From contig DAOUZU010000005.1 of NCBI GenBank assembly GCA_030665535.1, forward strand, positions 1 to 24,746: 24,746 nt of DNA, written 5' to 3'. Origin of the DNA: Dehalococcoidia bacterium (GTDB taxonomy: Bacteria > Chloroflexota > Dehalococcoidia > Dehalococcoidales > JAUXAE01). The notes below the pieces were generated by a model. The model had not been told where the DNA came from and made no database searches. It saw only the letters and a program-made list of their open reading frames with translations. The position numbers and the translations under genes were made by a program. Shown piece after piece: positions 8,078 to 16,442 of the stretch. The first letter of the stretch is position 1. Each line of letters opens with the position of its first letter.

Positions 8078-8279
8078 TCAAACCTCCATAAACGGATATC
8101 CTAGCGCTGCCCACGCCGCCCGGGCCGTTGTGCCGCAGCAGGGTGCGGGCCGCCTCGGTGCCGCTTACGCCGGCCATGTTGGCCACCCGCGAGTATTTTT
8201 TATAGGCCGATATCACCCGCCACCGGGCGTAGATCATAAACAGCAGCGGGGGTATGATAAAAAGCAGATAAAAATACAG
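8034..8279 (-). pseudogene. Truncated zinc metallopeptidase (YugP-like) remnant
   Basis: An open frame between mazG and fmt encodes a hydrophobic helix (LYFYLLFIIPPLLFMIYARW) followed by a segment with KKYSRV and VSGTEAARTLLRHNG. This matches my memory of the N-terminus of the membrane-anchored neutral zinc metallopeptidase family (YugP type), including the Y-A-W-K-V...KYS layout and the GxxAARxLL block. Resemblance ends around position 8097; the rest of the frame runs through the mazG ribosome-binding site into mazG in another frame. The HExxH zinc site and about three quarters of the expected ~220-230 residues are absent. No ATG, GTG or TTG begins the frame; a CTG at 8277-8279 has AGGTGG upstream, and the first ATG (8237) is inside the helix. 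I interpret it as a deletion remnant; a short functional membrane peptide is the alternative. Confidence 0.6.
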
Positions 8280-8328
8280 GGCAGCACCACCTATACTTTG
8301 CTGCCGTTTATTATAGCAAAATGCGGGG

Positions 8329-9267
8329 TCAAGCAGAAGCCAGGACAGTACCGACCAGCTGCCGCTGGCCGCGGTGGAACTCAGCCGCCGTCATCGGTCT
8401 CTTGCCCTCAAGCTGCAGCCTGACGACACCCAGCAGGCCCGCGCCGGTAGCCACGGCAAAGGCGGCCTCCCCAGACGGCGGCAGGTCCACCACCTGGCCG
8501 GGCTTGGCCGTAACCGCTTCTTGCAACGGCACCGCTTCTATTATCTTCAGTCGCTTCCCCTGCCAGGAGGTATAAGCGCCGGGCCAGGGTTGATAGGCCC
8601 GTACCTGCCGCCAGATGGTTACCGCCGGTTGCCGCCAGTCAATCCTGCCCGTCTCTTTGGCGATGGTGCCTGAATAAGTGGCCCCGGCCTCGTCCTGCGG
8701 CCTGGGGTTCAGGCCCCCCGGCCAGCTGGCCAGCACCTCCGCCAGCAGGCGGGCCCCCAGCAGCGAAAGCTTGCCCTCAAGCGACCCGGTTGTATCCCTG
8801 GGGTCGATGGGTATCTGGGCCCGGGTAAGCACCGGCCCGGTGTCCAGGCCGGCATCCAGAAGCATAATACTGACGCCACTAAACTCATCTCCGGCCAGTA
8901 TGGCCCCCGCCACCGGCGCTGCCCCCCGGTGCCGCGGCAGCAGGGAAGGGTGGACGTTAAGTGCGCCGAATGCGGGTATTTCCAGGACGGACGGCGGTAG
9001 AATCTGCCCGTAGGCGGCCACCACGATGGCCTCAGGCTTCAAATCAGCCAGCTCGTTGGCGGCGGCCGTTTTCAGACTGGCCGGCTGCAACACGGGCAGG
9101 CCCAGCCTCACGGCCGCCCTCTTGGCCGGTGGGGGTGATGGCTTTAACCCGCGGCCGGCGGGTCGGTCCGGCCGGGTATAGACGGCGGTGACCTGGTGCC
9201 CGTCGAGCACTAGCTCCTCCAAGGGCGGTACGGCAAACTCGGGGGCACCCATAAAAACGATTCTCAC
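8329..9267 (-). CDS. fmt: Methionyl-tRNA formyltransferase
   Basis: Formylates initiator Met-tRNA with 10-formyl-THF. The 312-aa length is normal. The N-terminal formyltransferase domain opens with VRIVFMGAPEFAVPPLEEL. Catalytic residues sit in NVHPSLLPRHRGAAP (Asn104, His106) and the LDTGP loop (Asp142). The C-terminal OB-like domain begins near residue 200 (ATYSGTIAKETGRIDW). The reading frame stays open for 40 more codons upstream. I choose the GTG at 9265-9267 because it aligns with the family start, has GGAGGG five bases upstream, and a promoter just above would not transcribe a longer version. Transcribed divergently from dnaA. Downstream are the metallopeptidase remnant and mazG on the same strand. 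Confidence 0.95.
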   Translation of the reverse strand: MRIVFMGAPEFAVPPLEELVLDGHQVTAVYTRPDRPAGRGLKPSPPPAKRAAVRLGLPVLQPASLKTAAANELADLKPEAIVVAAYGQILPPSVLEIPAFGALNVHPSLLPRHRGAAPVAGAILAGDEFSGVSIMLLDAGLDTGPVLTRAQIPIDPRDTTGSLEGKLSLLGARLLAEVLASWPGGLNPRPQDEAGATYSGTIAKETGRIDWRQPAVTIWRQVRAYQPWPGAYTSWQGKRLKIIEAVPLQEAVTAKPGQVVDLPPSGEAAFAVATGAGLLGVVRLQLEGKRPMTAAEFHRGQRQLVGTVLASA

Positions 9268-9286
9268 CTCGGCCCTCCACGGCTTG

Positions 9287-9315
9287 ATTCTATCATTCTC
9301 CAAATCTTCTAACAA
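9287..9315 (-). promoter_or_regulatory. Promoter of fmt
   Basis: On the minus strand: -35 TTGTTA (9310-9315), a 17-bp spacer, and -10 TAGAAT (9287-9292) preceded by TGA, an extended -10. The predicted start near 9280 is just above the GGAGGG ribosome-binding site, which supports the GTG start of fmt. Confidence 0.65.
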
Positions 9316-9392
9316 CTGCAAAAAAGCCAGCAGGGAAGAGTACGCAAGAGAAACTAGGGCTACCTTTACCTTACCAACCAGCACCAAAAACC

Positions 9393-9422
9393 TTGCCCCC
9401 GCCGCCGGCCTGCTGCTACTCT
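9393..9422 (+). promoter_or_regulatory. Possible promoter of dnaA
   Basis: -35 TTGCCC (9393-9398), an 18-bp spacer, and a weak -10 TACTCT (9417-9422). It would place the transcript start ~27 bp before the dnaA ATG. The -35 is the same hexamer used by the tRNA-Pro and rel promoters, but the -10 is poor. No LexA-like or DnaA-like box is evident in the fmt-dnaA gap (9268-9455). Confidence 0.35.
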
Positions 9423-9455
9423 TGGCTGGTCTGTGATGAAGAGAATTACGCCTTT

Positions 9456-10796
9456 ATGAGGTCGGCGCGGGAGATCTGGGAAGTTGCCTTAGGAGAGCTT
9501 GAACTCCAGGTTAACAAACCCAATTTCAACACCTGGCTGGCCAAAACTACAGGCCTCACCCGCCGCGAAAACCGTATCACCATAAGCACCCCCAACGCCT
9601 TCGTTGCCGAATACCTGGACACGAACCAGCGCTCACTGATTGAAAAAACCCTCATCAACGTTACCGGCGCCAGCTTGGAGGTTGTTTTCGAGGTGGTATC
9701 CGCCCGGCAACCGGCTTCACCCGCCGCGAAAAACCAGCCGCCACGCCAGGGCCGCTCCGCCTTCAACCCCAGGTATACTTTTGATTCTTTCATCGTCGGC
9801 GGCTCTAACCGCATGGCCCACGCCGCCACCCTGAGTTCCACCAAGGGTTCCGGCGGCGGCTACAACCCCCTCTTCATCCACGGCGGCGTTGGCCTAGGCA
9901 AGACACACCTCCTGATGGCCACCGGCCGCCTGGCCCAAGCCAACGGCCTCAAGGTGCTCTATGTCAGCGGCGAGCAGTTCACCAACGACTTTATCCGGTC
10001 GGTGCGGGAAAAGCAGACGGAGGAGTTCCGCACCAGGTACCGCAGCCTGGACCTGCTGCTGGTCGACGACATTCAGTTCATCGGCGGCAAGCGGCAGACG
10101 GAGGAGTGCTTCTTCCACACCTTCAACGAGCTCCACCAGCGCAACAGCCAGATAGTCCTCAGCGGTGACTGCCCGCCAAAGGGGCTGCCCCTCCTAGAGG
10201 ACAGGCTGCGCTCCCGGTTTGTATGGGGGCTGTCCGTTGCGATACAACCTCCAGAGCTAAAGACGAGGCTGGCCATCCTCAAGGCCAGGGCCGAGGAAGC
10301 AAAAGCCGATATACCGGCGGCCGTGCTGGGGATTATCGCCCGCAAGGCCAAGAGGAGCATCCGGGAGCTTGAGGGCAGCCTGAACCGGGTAGTGGCCTAC
10401 GCCCGCATACTCCAGGCCCCCATAACCGCCGCCCTCGCCCACCGCGCCCTGGCCGATATTGGCGGGCCCGCCGGCCAGAACGAACCCACGCCGATGGGTC
10501 AGGTGGTTGACGCTGTCGGCGACAGCTTTAAAATTACCGCTGCCGATATAATCGGCCGCCGCCGCGATAAAGAAACGGCCCTCGCCCGGCAGGTGGCTAT
10601 GTACCTGGTGAAGCAGCGCAACTCCTGCTCGTTGTCTGATATAGGCCGTGAGATGGGCGGCCGCAGCCCGGCCACTGTCAGCCACGCTTATGAAAAGATC
10701 TCTCGGGATATCGAAAACTCAGCCCACTTGCGCCGTAAAATAACTGAGATAAAAAAGGGCCTCAACTCCAGCTCGCGTGCTGCCAGCCCGAAATAA
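9456..10796 (+). CDS. dnaA: Chromosomal replication initiator protein DnaA
   Basis: AAA+ initiator that binds the origin, opens the duplex and loads the helicase. From the ATG at 9456 it is 446 aa. Domain I starts SAREIWEVALGELELQVNKP. The linker (~90-110) is short. The AAA+ core has Walker A GGVGLGKTHL (143-152), Walker B LLVDDIQF and LEDRLRSRF. Domain IV ends with the helix-turn-helix. The frame is open 21 codons further up, but those residues (proline- and cysteine-rich) do not resemble DnaA. The ribosome-binding site is weak (GAAGAG). Two departures from the family: sensor-1 reads SGDCPP (236-241) where SSDRPP is usual, and the recognition signature reads GGRSPATVSHA (401-411) instead of GGRDHTTVxHA. 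The three replaced positions (Asp, His, Thr) are the ones that contact bases of the DnaA box in E. coli. Everything else is intact, so the protein is presumably functional with altered specificity. Confidence 0.95.
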   Translation: MRSAREIWEVALGELELQVNKPNFNTWLAKTTGLTRRENRITISTPNAFVAEYLDTNQRSLIEKTLINVTGASLEVVFEVVSARQPASPAAKNQPPRQGRSAFNPRYTFDSFIVGGSNRMAHAATLSSTKGSGGGYNPLFIHGGVGLGKTHLLMATGRLAQANGLKVLYVSGEQFTNDFIRSVREKQTEEFRTRYRSLDLLLVDDIQFIGGKRQTEECFFHTFNELHQRNSQIVLSGDCPPKGLPLLEDRLRSRFVWGLSVAIQPPELKTRLAILKARAEEAKADIPAAVLGIIARKAKRSIRELEGSLNRVVAYARILQAPITAALAHRALADIGGPAGQNEPTPMGQVVDAVGDSFKITAADIIGRRRDKETALARQVAMYLVKQRNSCSLSDIGREMGGRSPATVSHAYEKISRDIENSAHLRRKITEIKKGLNSSSRAASPK

Positions 10797-10817
10797 CCAC
10801 CCTTTTTACGACACCTT

Positions 10818-10870
10818 TTTATGATAACCCCCAGGCCTGGCCTCAGGAAACGGGCAATGTTTACGATAAC
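10818..10870 (+). repeat. Direct repeat pair TTTAYGATAAC, 42 bp apart
   Basis: TTTATGATAAC at 10818-10828 and TTTACGATAAC at 10860-10870 differ at one base. Starts are 42 bp apart, four turns of B-DNA, so both face the same side. On the other strand they read GTTATCRTAAA, which begins with the TTATC half of a DnaA box but lacks the CCACA half. A third GATAAC lies at 11006-11011 in the palindrome. Candidate initiator-binding sites. Confidence 0.6.
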
Positions 10871-10886
10871 TGCCCTTGCCCGCCAA

Positions 10887-10961
10887 CAACACACCCTTGT
10901 GCCAGAGTAACCGCAGGCACTTTTGACAGAACGACTGCCTTTTTGCTCGCAACACACCTTT
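10887..10961 (+). repeat. Direct repeat pair CAACACACCYTT, 63 bp apart
   Basis: CAACACACCCTT at 10887-10898 and CAACACACCTTT at 10950-10961 share 11 of 12 bases. Their starts are 63 bp apart, six helical turns. A shorter relative, ACACCTTTTT, occurs at 10811-10820. The sequence does not match any binding site I know. Confidence 0.55.
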
Positions 10962-10970
10962 ACGGGTATA

Positions 10971-10999
10971 TTAATACTGTTATATACATACACTATATA
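10971..10999 (+). promoter_or_regulatory. Possible promoter of obgE
   Basis: TTAATA (10971-10976), a 17-bp spacer and TATATA (10994-10999). It lies inside a very AT-rich tract where promoter-like hexamers arise by chance, so support is modest. The start would be ~45 bp before the obgE ATG and the leader would contain the 17-bp palindrome. Confidence 0.3.
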
Positions 11000-11002
11000 A
11001 GA

Positions 11003-11019
11003 AAAGATAACTTATCTTT
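11003..11019 (+). repeat. 17-bp perfect palindrome in the AT-rich tract
   Basis: AAAGATAA at 11003-11010, a central C, and TTATCTTT at 11012-11019. It contains two inverted copies of the GATAA/TTATC core also seen in the upstream direct repeats. It could be an initiator site, an operator for obgE or a hairpin in its leader. Confidence 0.65.
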
Positions 11020-11051
11020 ACTATATTTATATTGCTTACAGGATACTTTAT

Positions 11052-12317
11052 ATGTTTGACAGGGTAGAGATTGTAATAAAGGCAGGGGACGGTGGCCGCG
11101 GCATCGTGAGCTTCCGGCGGGAGAAGTTTGTCCCCTTGGGTGGCCCTGATGGCGGCGAAGGCGGCCGGGGCGGGAATGTCGTGCTTCAGGCGGATGCTTC
11201 CGTATCCAACCTCCTCTATTTCCAGGAGAAAAAGGTCTACCAGGCAGAGGACGGCAGGAGCGGTGGTGGGCAGAAAAAGCATGGCCGTAGCGGCCAGAAG
11301 CTGGTGTTGACCGTACCCCCAGGTACGGTAGTTACGGATATGGGGCTAATATCGGGCGAATCCCTCGTGGCCGACCTGAAGGAAACCAGACACGAGGTTG
11401 TTGCTGCTCAAGGCGGCCGTGGCGGCTGGGGAAATACTCACTTCACCTCGTCTACCAACCAGGCGCCACGCATAGCCCAGAGGGGTGAGGCCGGCGAGGA
11501 GAAAAGAGTCATACTGGAGCTCAGGCTTATCGCCGATGTCGGCGTTATCGGCTACCCCAATGTAGGTAAGTCATCACTGCTGGCGGCGGCATCGGCGGCC
11601 AAACCGAGGATAGCCAGTTACCCCTTCACTACCCTGGCGCCGGTACTGGGGATGGCCGAGGTCAGCCGGAAGAGCTTCCTGCTGGCCGAGGTCCCCGGGC
11701 TGATACAGGGGGCTCACCTGGGACGGGGATTGGGACACGATTTTCTACGCCACGTGGTGCGTACCAGGGTACTCATCCACCTGGTGGACGGCAGCTCGGC
11801 CTCTCCGGTGGAAGATATGCAGCAGGTGAATGAAGAGCTGCGCCTTTTTAATCCGGCGCTGGCGCAGAAACCACAGTTGGTGGCGGTCAACAAGATAGAC
11901 CTGCCGCAGGTAGGGGAAAAACTGGAGTCTATCATTGAAGCCTTCGGCGCGGTCGGCATAAAGCCGCTATTTATATCGGCGGCCAGCGGTAAGGGCCTGG
12001 ATGAACTTAAGGCCGCCGCTCTTAAGCTGCTGGAAAATGCTACCGGGCGGGAGAAAGCGGCCGAGGCCCCGGCGGGCAAGGTCTTCCGCCCCCGTCCCAG
12101 GGAGGCGGCCATCAGCGTCAGCCGGGAGGGGGATGTCTGGGTGGCGGCGGCGCCGGATCTGGAGCGCCTTGTCACCGGGTCGGATACCAGAGACGCCGAG
12201 GTACGGCGCCAGTTACAGGGACAATTCAACCGGCTGGGGCTGACAGTGGCGCTCAAGCGGGCCGGGGTCACGGTGGGTGACAGGGTTCGCCTCGGCAAGC
12301 TGGAATGGAAGTGGTGA
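11052..12317 (+). CDS. obgE: Obg family GTPase (ribosome assembly/stress)
   Basis: Essential GTPase that binds the 50S subunit and ppGpp and links ribosome maturation to growth state. The 421 aa show the full three-domain form: a glycine-rich Obg fold (1-158, GGDGGRG-type repeats such as GGPDGGEGGRGGNV), a G domain with G1 GYPNVGKSS (167-175), G4 NKID and G5 SAASGKG, and a C-terminal OCT domain from ~345 (KVFRPRPREAAISVSREGDVW). The G3 motif reads AEVPGLIQGAH: Glu213 stands where the usual ADIPGL has the Mg-linked Asp. Switch I TT is present in SYPFTTL. The start ATG has AGGA upstream. nadD follows with 5 bp between them, so the two are an operon. Placement next to the candidate origin fits proposed replication-related roles of Obg. 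Confidence 0.96.
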   Translation: MFDRVEIVIKAGDGGRGIVSFRREKFVPLGGPDGGEGGRGGNVVLQADASVSNLLYFQEKKVYQAEDGRSGGGQKKHGRSGQKLVLTVPPGTVVTDMGLISGESLVADLKETRHEVVAAQGGRGGWGNTHFTSSTNQAPRIAQRGEAGEEKRVILELRLIADVGVIGYPNVGKSSLLAAASAAKPRIASYPFTTLAPVLGMAEVSRKSFLLAEVPGLIQGAHLGRGLGHDFLRHVVRTRVLIHLVDGSSASPVEDMQQVNEELRLFNPALAQKPQLVAVNKIDLPQVGEKLESIIEAFGAVGIKPLFISAASGKGLDELKAAALKLLENATGREKAAEAPAGKVFRPRPREAAISVSREGDVWVAAAPDLERLVTGSDTRDAEVRRQLQGQFNRLGLTVALKRAGVTVGDRVRLGKLEWKW

Positions 12318-12322
12318 CCGAT

Positions 12323-12931
12323 ATGAAAACAGGCATTCTGGGCGGCACCTTCGACCCGGTTCACATAGGTCATATGGCCATGGCCGAAGAGGCCAGGCAG
12401 CGGCTGAAACTGGACGAGGTTCTTTTCATACCCGCCGGCCGGCCCTGGCTCAAGGTGGACAAGCATATATCACCGGCCCGGCACCGGGTTAATATGGTGC
12501 GCCTGGCCATCAACGGCCGGCCCTACTTAAGACTTTCCCAGATGGAGATTGAACGGGCTGGTCCTACTTATACGGTGGATACTATCGCCCAGTTGAAAGG
12601 CCAGATCGGCGCCGCTGGCGAGCTGTATTTCATCCTAGGATGGGACAATCTGGAGGACCTGCCCCGCTGGAAGGAGCCGGGCCGCCTGATAAGCCTCTGC
12701 CGCCTGGTGGCCGTCCCCCGCGCCGGCAGCCCCGTGCCCGACCCGGCCGCCCTGGAGGCGGCCGTCCCCGGCCTTTCAAAGCGGCTGATAATGCTGGACA
12801 AGCCGGAGATTGACATAAGCGCCTCGGTAATAAGGCAGCGGGTGTCCCGGGGGCTTTCCATAGAGCACCTGGTGCCGGAGGCGGTGGCGGGGTATATAGC
12901 AGAGCAGGGGCTTTACCGGGAGAAGCGATAG
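12323..12931 (+). CDS. nadD: Nicotinate-mononucleotide adenylyltransferase
   Basis: Adenylates NaMN to deamido-NAD in NAD synthesis. The 202-aa protein has the nucleotidyltransferase signature ILGGTFDPVHIGH at the N-terminus (HIGH motif). It also has GWDNLEDLPRWKEP in the middle and ISASVIRQRVSRG near residue 175 (the ISSSxIR motif). In-frame starts also exist at 12305, 12311 and 12314, overlapping obgE. I prefer the ATG at 12323 because MKTGILGGTFDP matches the family start and a GGAAGTGG stretch lies upstream. The gene is 5 bp after obgE, in the same unit. A ribosome silencing factor gene (rsfS) often follows nadD elsewhere; here gyrB converges only 4 bp away. Confidence 0.94.
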   Translation: MKTGILGGTFDPVHIGHMAMAEEARQRLKLDEVLFIPAGRPWLKVDKHISPARHRVNMVRLAINGRPYLRLSQMEIERAGPTYTVDTIAQLKGQIGAAGELYFILGWDNLEDLPRWKEPGRLISLCRLVAVPRAGSPVPDPAALEAAVPGLSKRLIMLDKPEIDISASVIRQRVSRGLSIEHLVPEAVAGYIAEQGLYREKR

Positions 12932-12935
12932 CCGC

Positions 12936-14864
<1,929 letters not shown>

Positions 14865-14876
14865 ATTTAACCCGTT

Positions 14877-14885
14877 ATTGTATCA
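14877..14885 (-). promoter_or_regulatory. Possible start-proximal -10 element of gyrB
   Basis: On the minus strand TGATACAAT (TG 14884-14885, TACAAT 14877-14882), an extended -10 without a convincing -35. It would start transcription ~5 bases before the gyrB ATG, which would explain the lack of a Shine-Dalgarno. Confidence 0.35.
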
Positions 14886-15022
14886 GAATGAGAAGAATAG
14901 TGAAGCAAACGAATGAAAAGGGAAGTTGTTGTGGGGAATGCGAAGCTGCCTGCCGGTGCCGGGCCGAGAGTGTGCCCAGGTGAGTCAGCCTGTCGTCTCT
15001 TCCGATATCCCATTCAGGCTTT

Positions 15023-15031
15023 ATTATATCA
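15023..15031 (-). promoter_or_regulatory. Distal extended -10 promoter of gyrB
   Basis: On the minus strand TGATATAAT (TATAAT 15023-15028 with TG at 15030-15031), a perfect extended -10 just after the hisS stop. There is no clear -35. It predicts a ~150-nt gyrB leader, the only long leader in the window. An inverted repeat AGCCTG/CAGGCT (14987-14992 and 15015-15020) brackets the expected start site and could be an operator. Confidence 0.5.
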
Positions 15032-15065
15032 CAAAACAGCTTTGGGGTACAGATAGTCCAGTCGC

Positions 15066-16316
15066 CTACCCAAGCCTTGCCGCAAGGTCTTTAAGGGCCA
15101 CCGTTTCCTGCTCTGAGGTGGCCATATTACGCAGGATTACCGTGCCGCTGGCCACTTCATGCTCCCCGATGATAACGGCATGCCTGGCCCCCAGGCTGTT
15201 CGCCTGGCGCAACTGGGCCTTCAGGCTCCTGCCGCCGCTACCATGGATAACGCCGGTGCCGTTCCCTCTCAGGTTGGCGGCCAGCTTAATGGCCTCCGCG
15301 ACGGCCTCCCCGCCGACACCGGCTATAAAAACAGCCGGCCGGAACGGCGGTGGCACGGCGATGCCCTGTTTGTTTATATTGAGCACGATCCTCTCCAGGC
15401 CGGTAGCGAAGCCCACCGCCGGTGTCGGCTGGCCGCCCAGCTGCTCGATGAGGTGATCGTAGCGGCCGCCGCCGCCCAGGGTGCTCTGGGCGGCCTCCTC
15501 GCCCTCGGGCTGTATCTCAAAGACCGTCCTTGTGTAGTAGTCCAGGCCGCGGACGAGGCGGTGGTTGAGGACGAAGGGCAGCTTTAACTGCGTAAGGTAA
15601 CCGGTGAGCCGGCTGAAGTGCTCCCCGCATTCGGGGCAGAGGTAGTCCGTGTTTTGGGGCGCCGCCGCCGCAATCCTGGTGCAAATCGGCTTCTTGCAGT
15701 CAAGCAGGCGCAGCGGGTTTCTCTGGTAGCGTTTGTTACAGTCCGGGCAGAGCCGGGCTAGGTGGTCGGCATAGTAGGCTTTTAGGGCCTTGATATAGCC
15801 CGGGCGGTCCTGGCGGCAGCCGATGCTGTTAAGCTGGAGGGAGAGGCCGGTGAGCTTGAAAGAGGCGAAGAACCGCCAGGCCATGTCGATGACCTCGGCG
15901 TCCAGGGCGGCGTCGCCGTCGCCGATGGCCTCGTAGCCGAACTGATGGTGCTGCCGGTAGCGGCCGGACTGCGGCCTCTCATAACGGAAGATGGGCGACA
16001 GGTAGTAGAGCTTAACCGGCTTGGTGCGGCTAGCCAGGCCATGCTCCAGGTAGGCGCGGCACACCGGCGCCGTGCCCTCCGGCCGGAGTGTGACCTGGTT
16101 ACCGCCGCGGTCTTCGAAGGTGTACATCTCCTTAGCCACGATGTCCGTCTCCTCGCCGATTGAACGGGCGAACAGGCCGGTATCCTCAAAAACGGGGGTG
16201 TCTATGCGCTCGTAGCCGTAGAGCTGGCAGGTCTCCGCCGCCTTCTGCTCAATCAGGCGCCAGTGCGGCTGCTCTTCGGGCAGAATATCGGCCGTGCCTC
16301 GTGGTGCCTTGTACAT
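15066..16316 (-). CDS. hisS: Histidyl-tRNA synthetase
   Basis: Class II synthetase that charges tRNA-His. 416 aa, normal. Motif 1 region GTADILPEE at the start, motif 2 in RYERPQSGRYRQHHQFGYEAIG (~112), and the histidine-binding loop GLDYYTRTVFE (~256). The insertion domain has cysteine pairs CPDC and CPEC with two further cysteines, as in many bacterial HisRS. The C-terminal anticodon-binding domain starts about 325 (PAVFIAGVGGEA). The ATG has GGAGAG four bases upstream. Divergent from rel; gyrB lies downstream on the same strand but has its own promoter. Confidence 0.97.
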   Translation of the reverse strand: MYKAPRGTADILPEEQPHWRLIEQKAAETCQLYGYERIDTPVFEDTGLFARSIGEETDIVAKEMYTFEDRGGNQVTLRPEGTAPVCRAYLEHGLASRTKPVKLYYLSPIFRYERPQSGRYRQHHQFGYEAIGDGDAALDAEVIDMAWRFFASFKLTGLSLQLNSIGCRQDRPGYIKALKAYYADHLARLCPDCNKRYQRNPLRLLDCKKPICTRIAAAAPQNTDYLCPECGEHFSRLTGYLTQLKLPFVLNHRLVRGLDYYTRTVFEIQPEGEEAAQSTLGGGGRYDHLIEQLGGQPTPAVGFATGLERIVLNINKQGIAVPPPFRPAVFIAGVGGEAVAEAIKLAANLRGNGTGVIHGSGGRSLKAQLRQANSLGARHAVIIGEHEVASGTVILRNMATSEQETVALKDLAARLG

Positions 16317-16340
16317 TCGTCTCTCCGCCGGGTTTAGCTT

Positions 16341-16370
16341 AGAATACAGGATAGGCCTTTGCGTTGTAAA
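16341..16370 (-). promoter_or_regulatory. Promoter of hisS
   Basis: On the minus strand: -35 TTTACA (16365-16370), an 18-bp spacer, and -10 TATTCT (16341-16346). The start would lie just above the GGAGAG ribosome-binding site. Confidence 0.55.
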
Positions 16371-16384
16371 GACGGCCCGACTCT

Positions 16385-16413
16385 TTGCCCCTTAAACTCG
16401 ATTCAGCTATACT
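16385..16413 (+). promoter_or_regulatory. Promoter of rel
   Basis: -35 TTGCCC (16385-16390), a 17-bp spacer, and -10 TATACT (16408-16413). The expected start near 16420 gives a ~23-nt leader to the ATG at 16443. It also excludes the first in-frame ATG (16359), which lies upstream of this promoter. Confidence 0.62.
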
Positions 16414-16442
16414 TGAGGTGTAACCAGGGCGCGGCGAGGGCG

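Larger units (their letters stand above)
10797..11051 (+). other. Candidate replication origin between dnaA and obgE
   Basis: A 255-bp gap with no gene. It holds, in order, two copies of TTTAYGATAAC, an inverted repeat CGGGCAA/TTGCCCG around the second copy (10851-10857 and 10876-10882), two copies of CAACACACCYTT, and then an AT-rich tract (10965-11051, 18 G/C in 87 bases) that contains a 17-bp palindrome. An AT-rich unwinding element beside repeat clusters next to dnaA is the usual layout of a bacterial oriC, and gene orientation diverges around this point (leftward from fmt, rightward from dnaA). No TTATCCACA box or close variant is present. Also visible: a palindrome CCAGGCCTGG (10831-10840) and GTGCC/GGCAC followed by TTTT (10899-10924), a weak terminator candidate for dnaA. 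Confidence 0.5.

Noticed and set aside
9268..9387. Longer Fmt with 40 extra N-terminal residues
   Set aside because: The extension crosses the fmt promoter and does not resemble Fmt. GTG 9267 has a good ribosome-binding site.
9268..9455. The fmt-dnaA gap as the replication origin
   Set aside because: It has no repeat cluster and no strongly AT-rich tract; the dnaA-obgE gap is a much better candidate.
9393..9455. Longer DnaA starting at TTG 9393
   Set aside because: The 21 extra residues are proline/cysteine-rich and unlike DnaA domain I. The ATG at 9456 matches the family start.
10899..10924. GTGCC/GGCAC stem followed by TTTT as the dnaA terminator
   Set aside because: A stem of only 5 bp with a 12-nt loop and four Ts is too weak to call. 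It may equally be part of the origin structure.
16359..16442. Longer Rel starting at ATG 16359
   Set aside because: This ATG is upstream of the predicted rel promoter, and the added residues have no family match.
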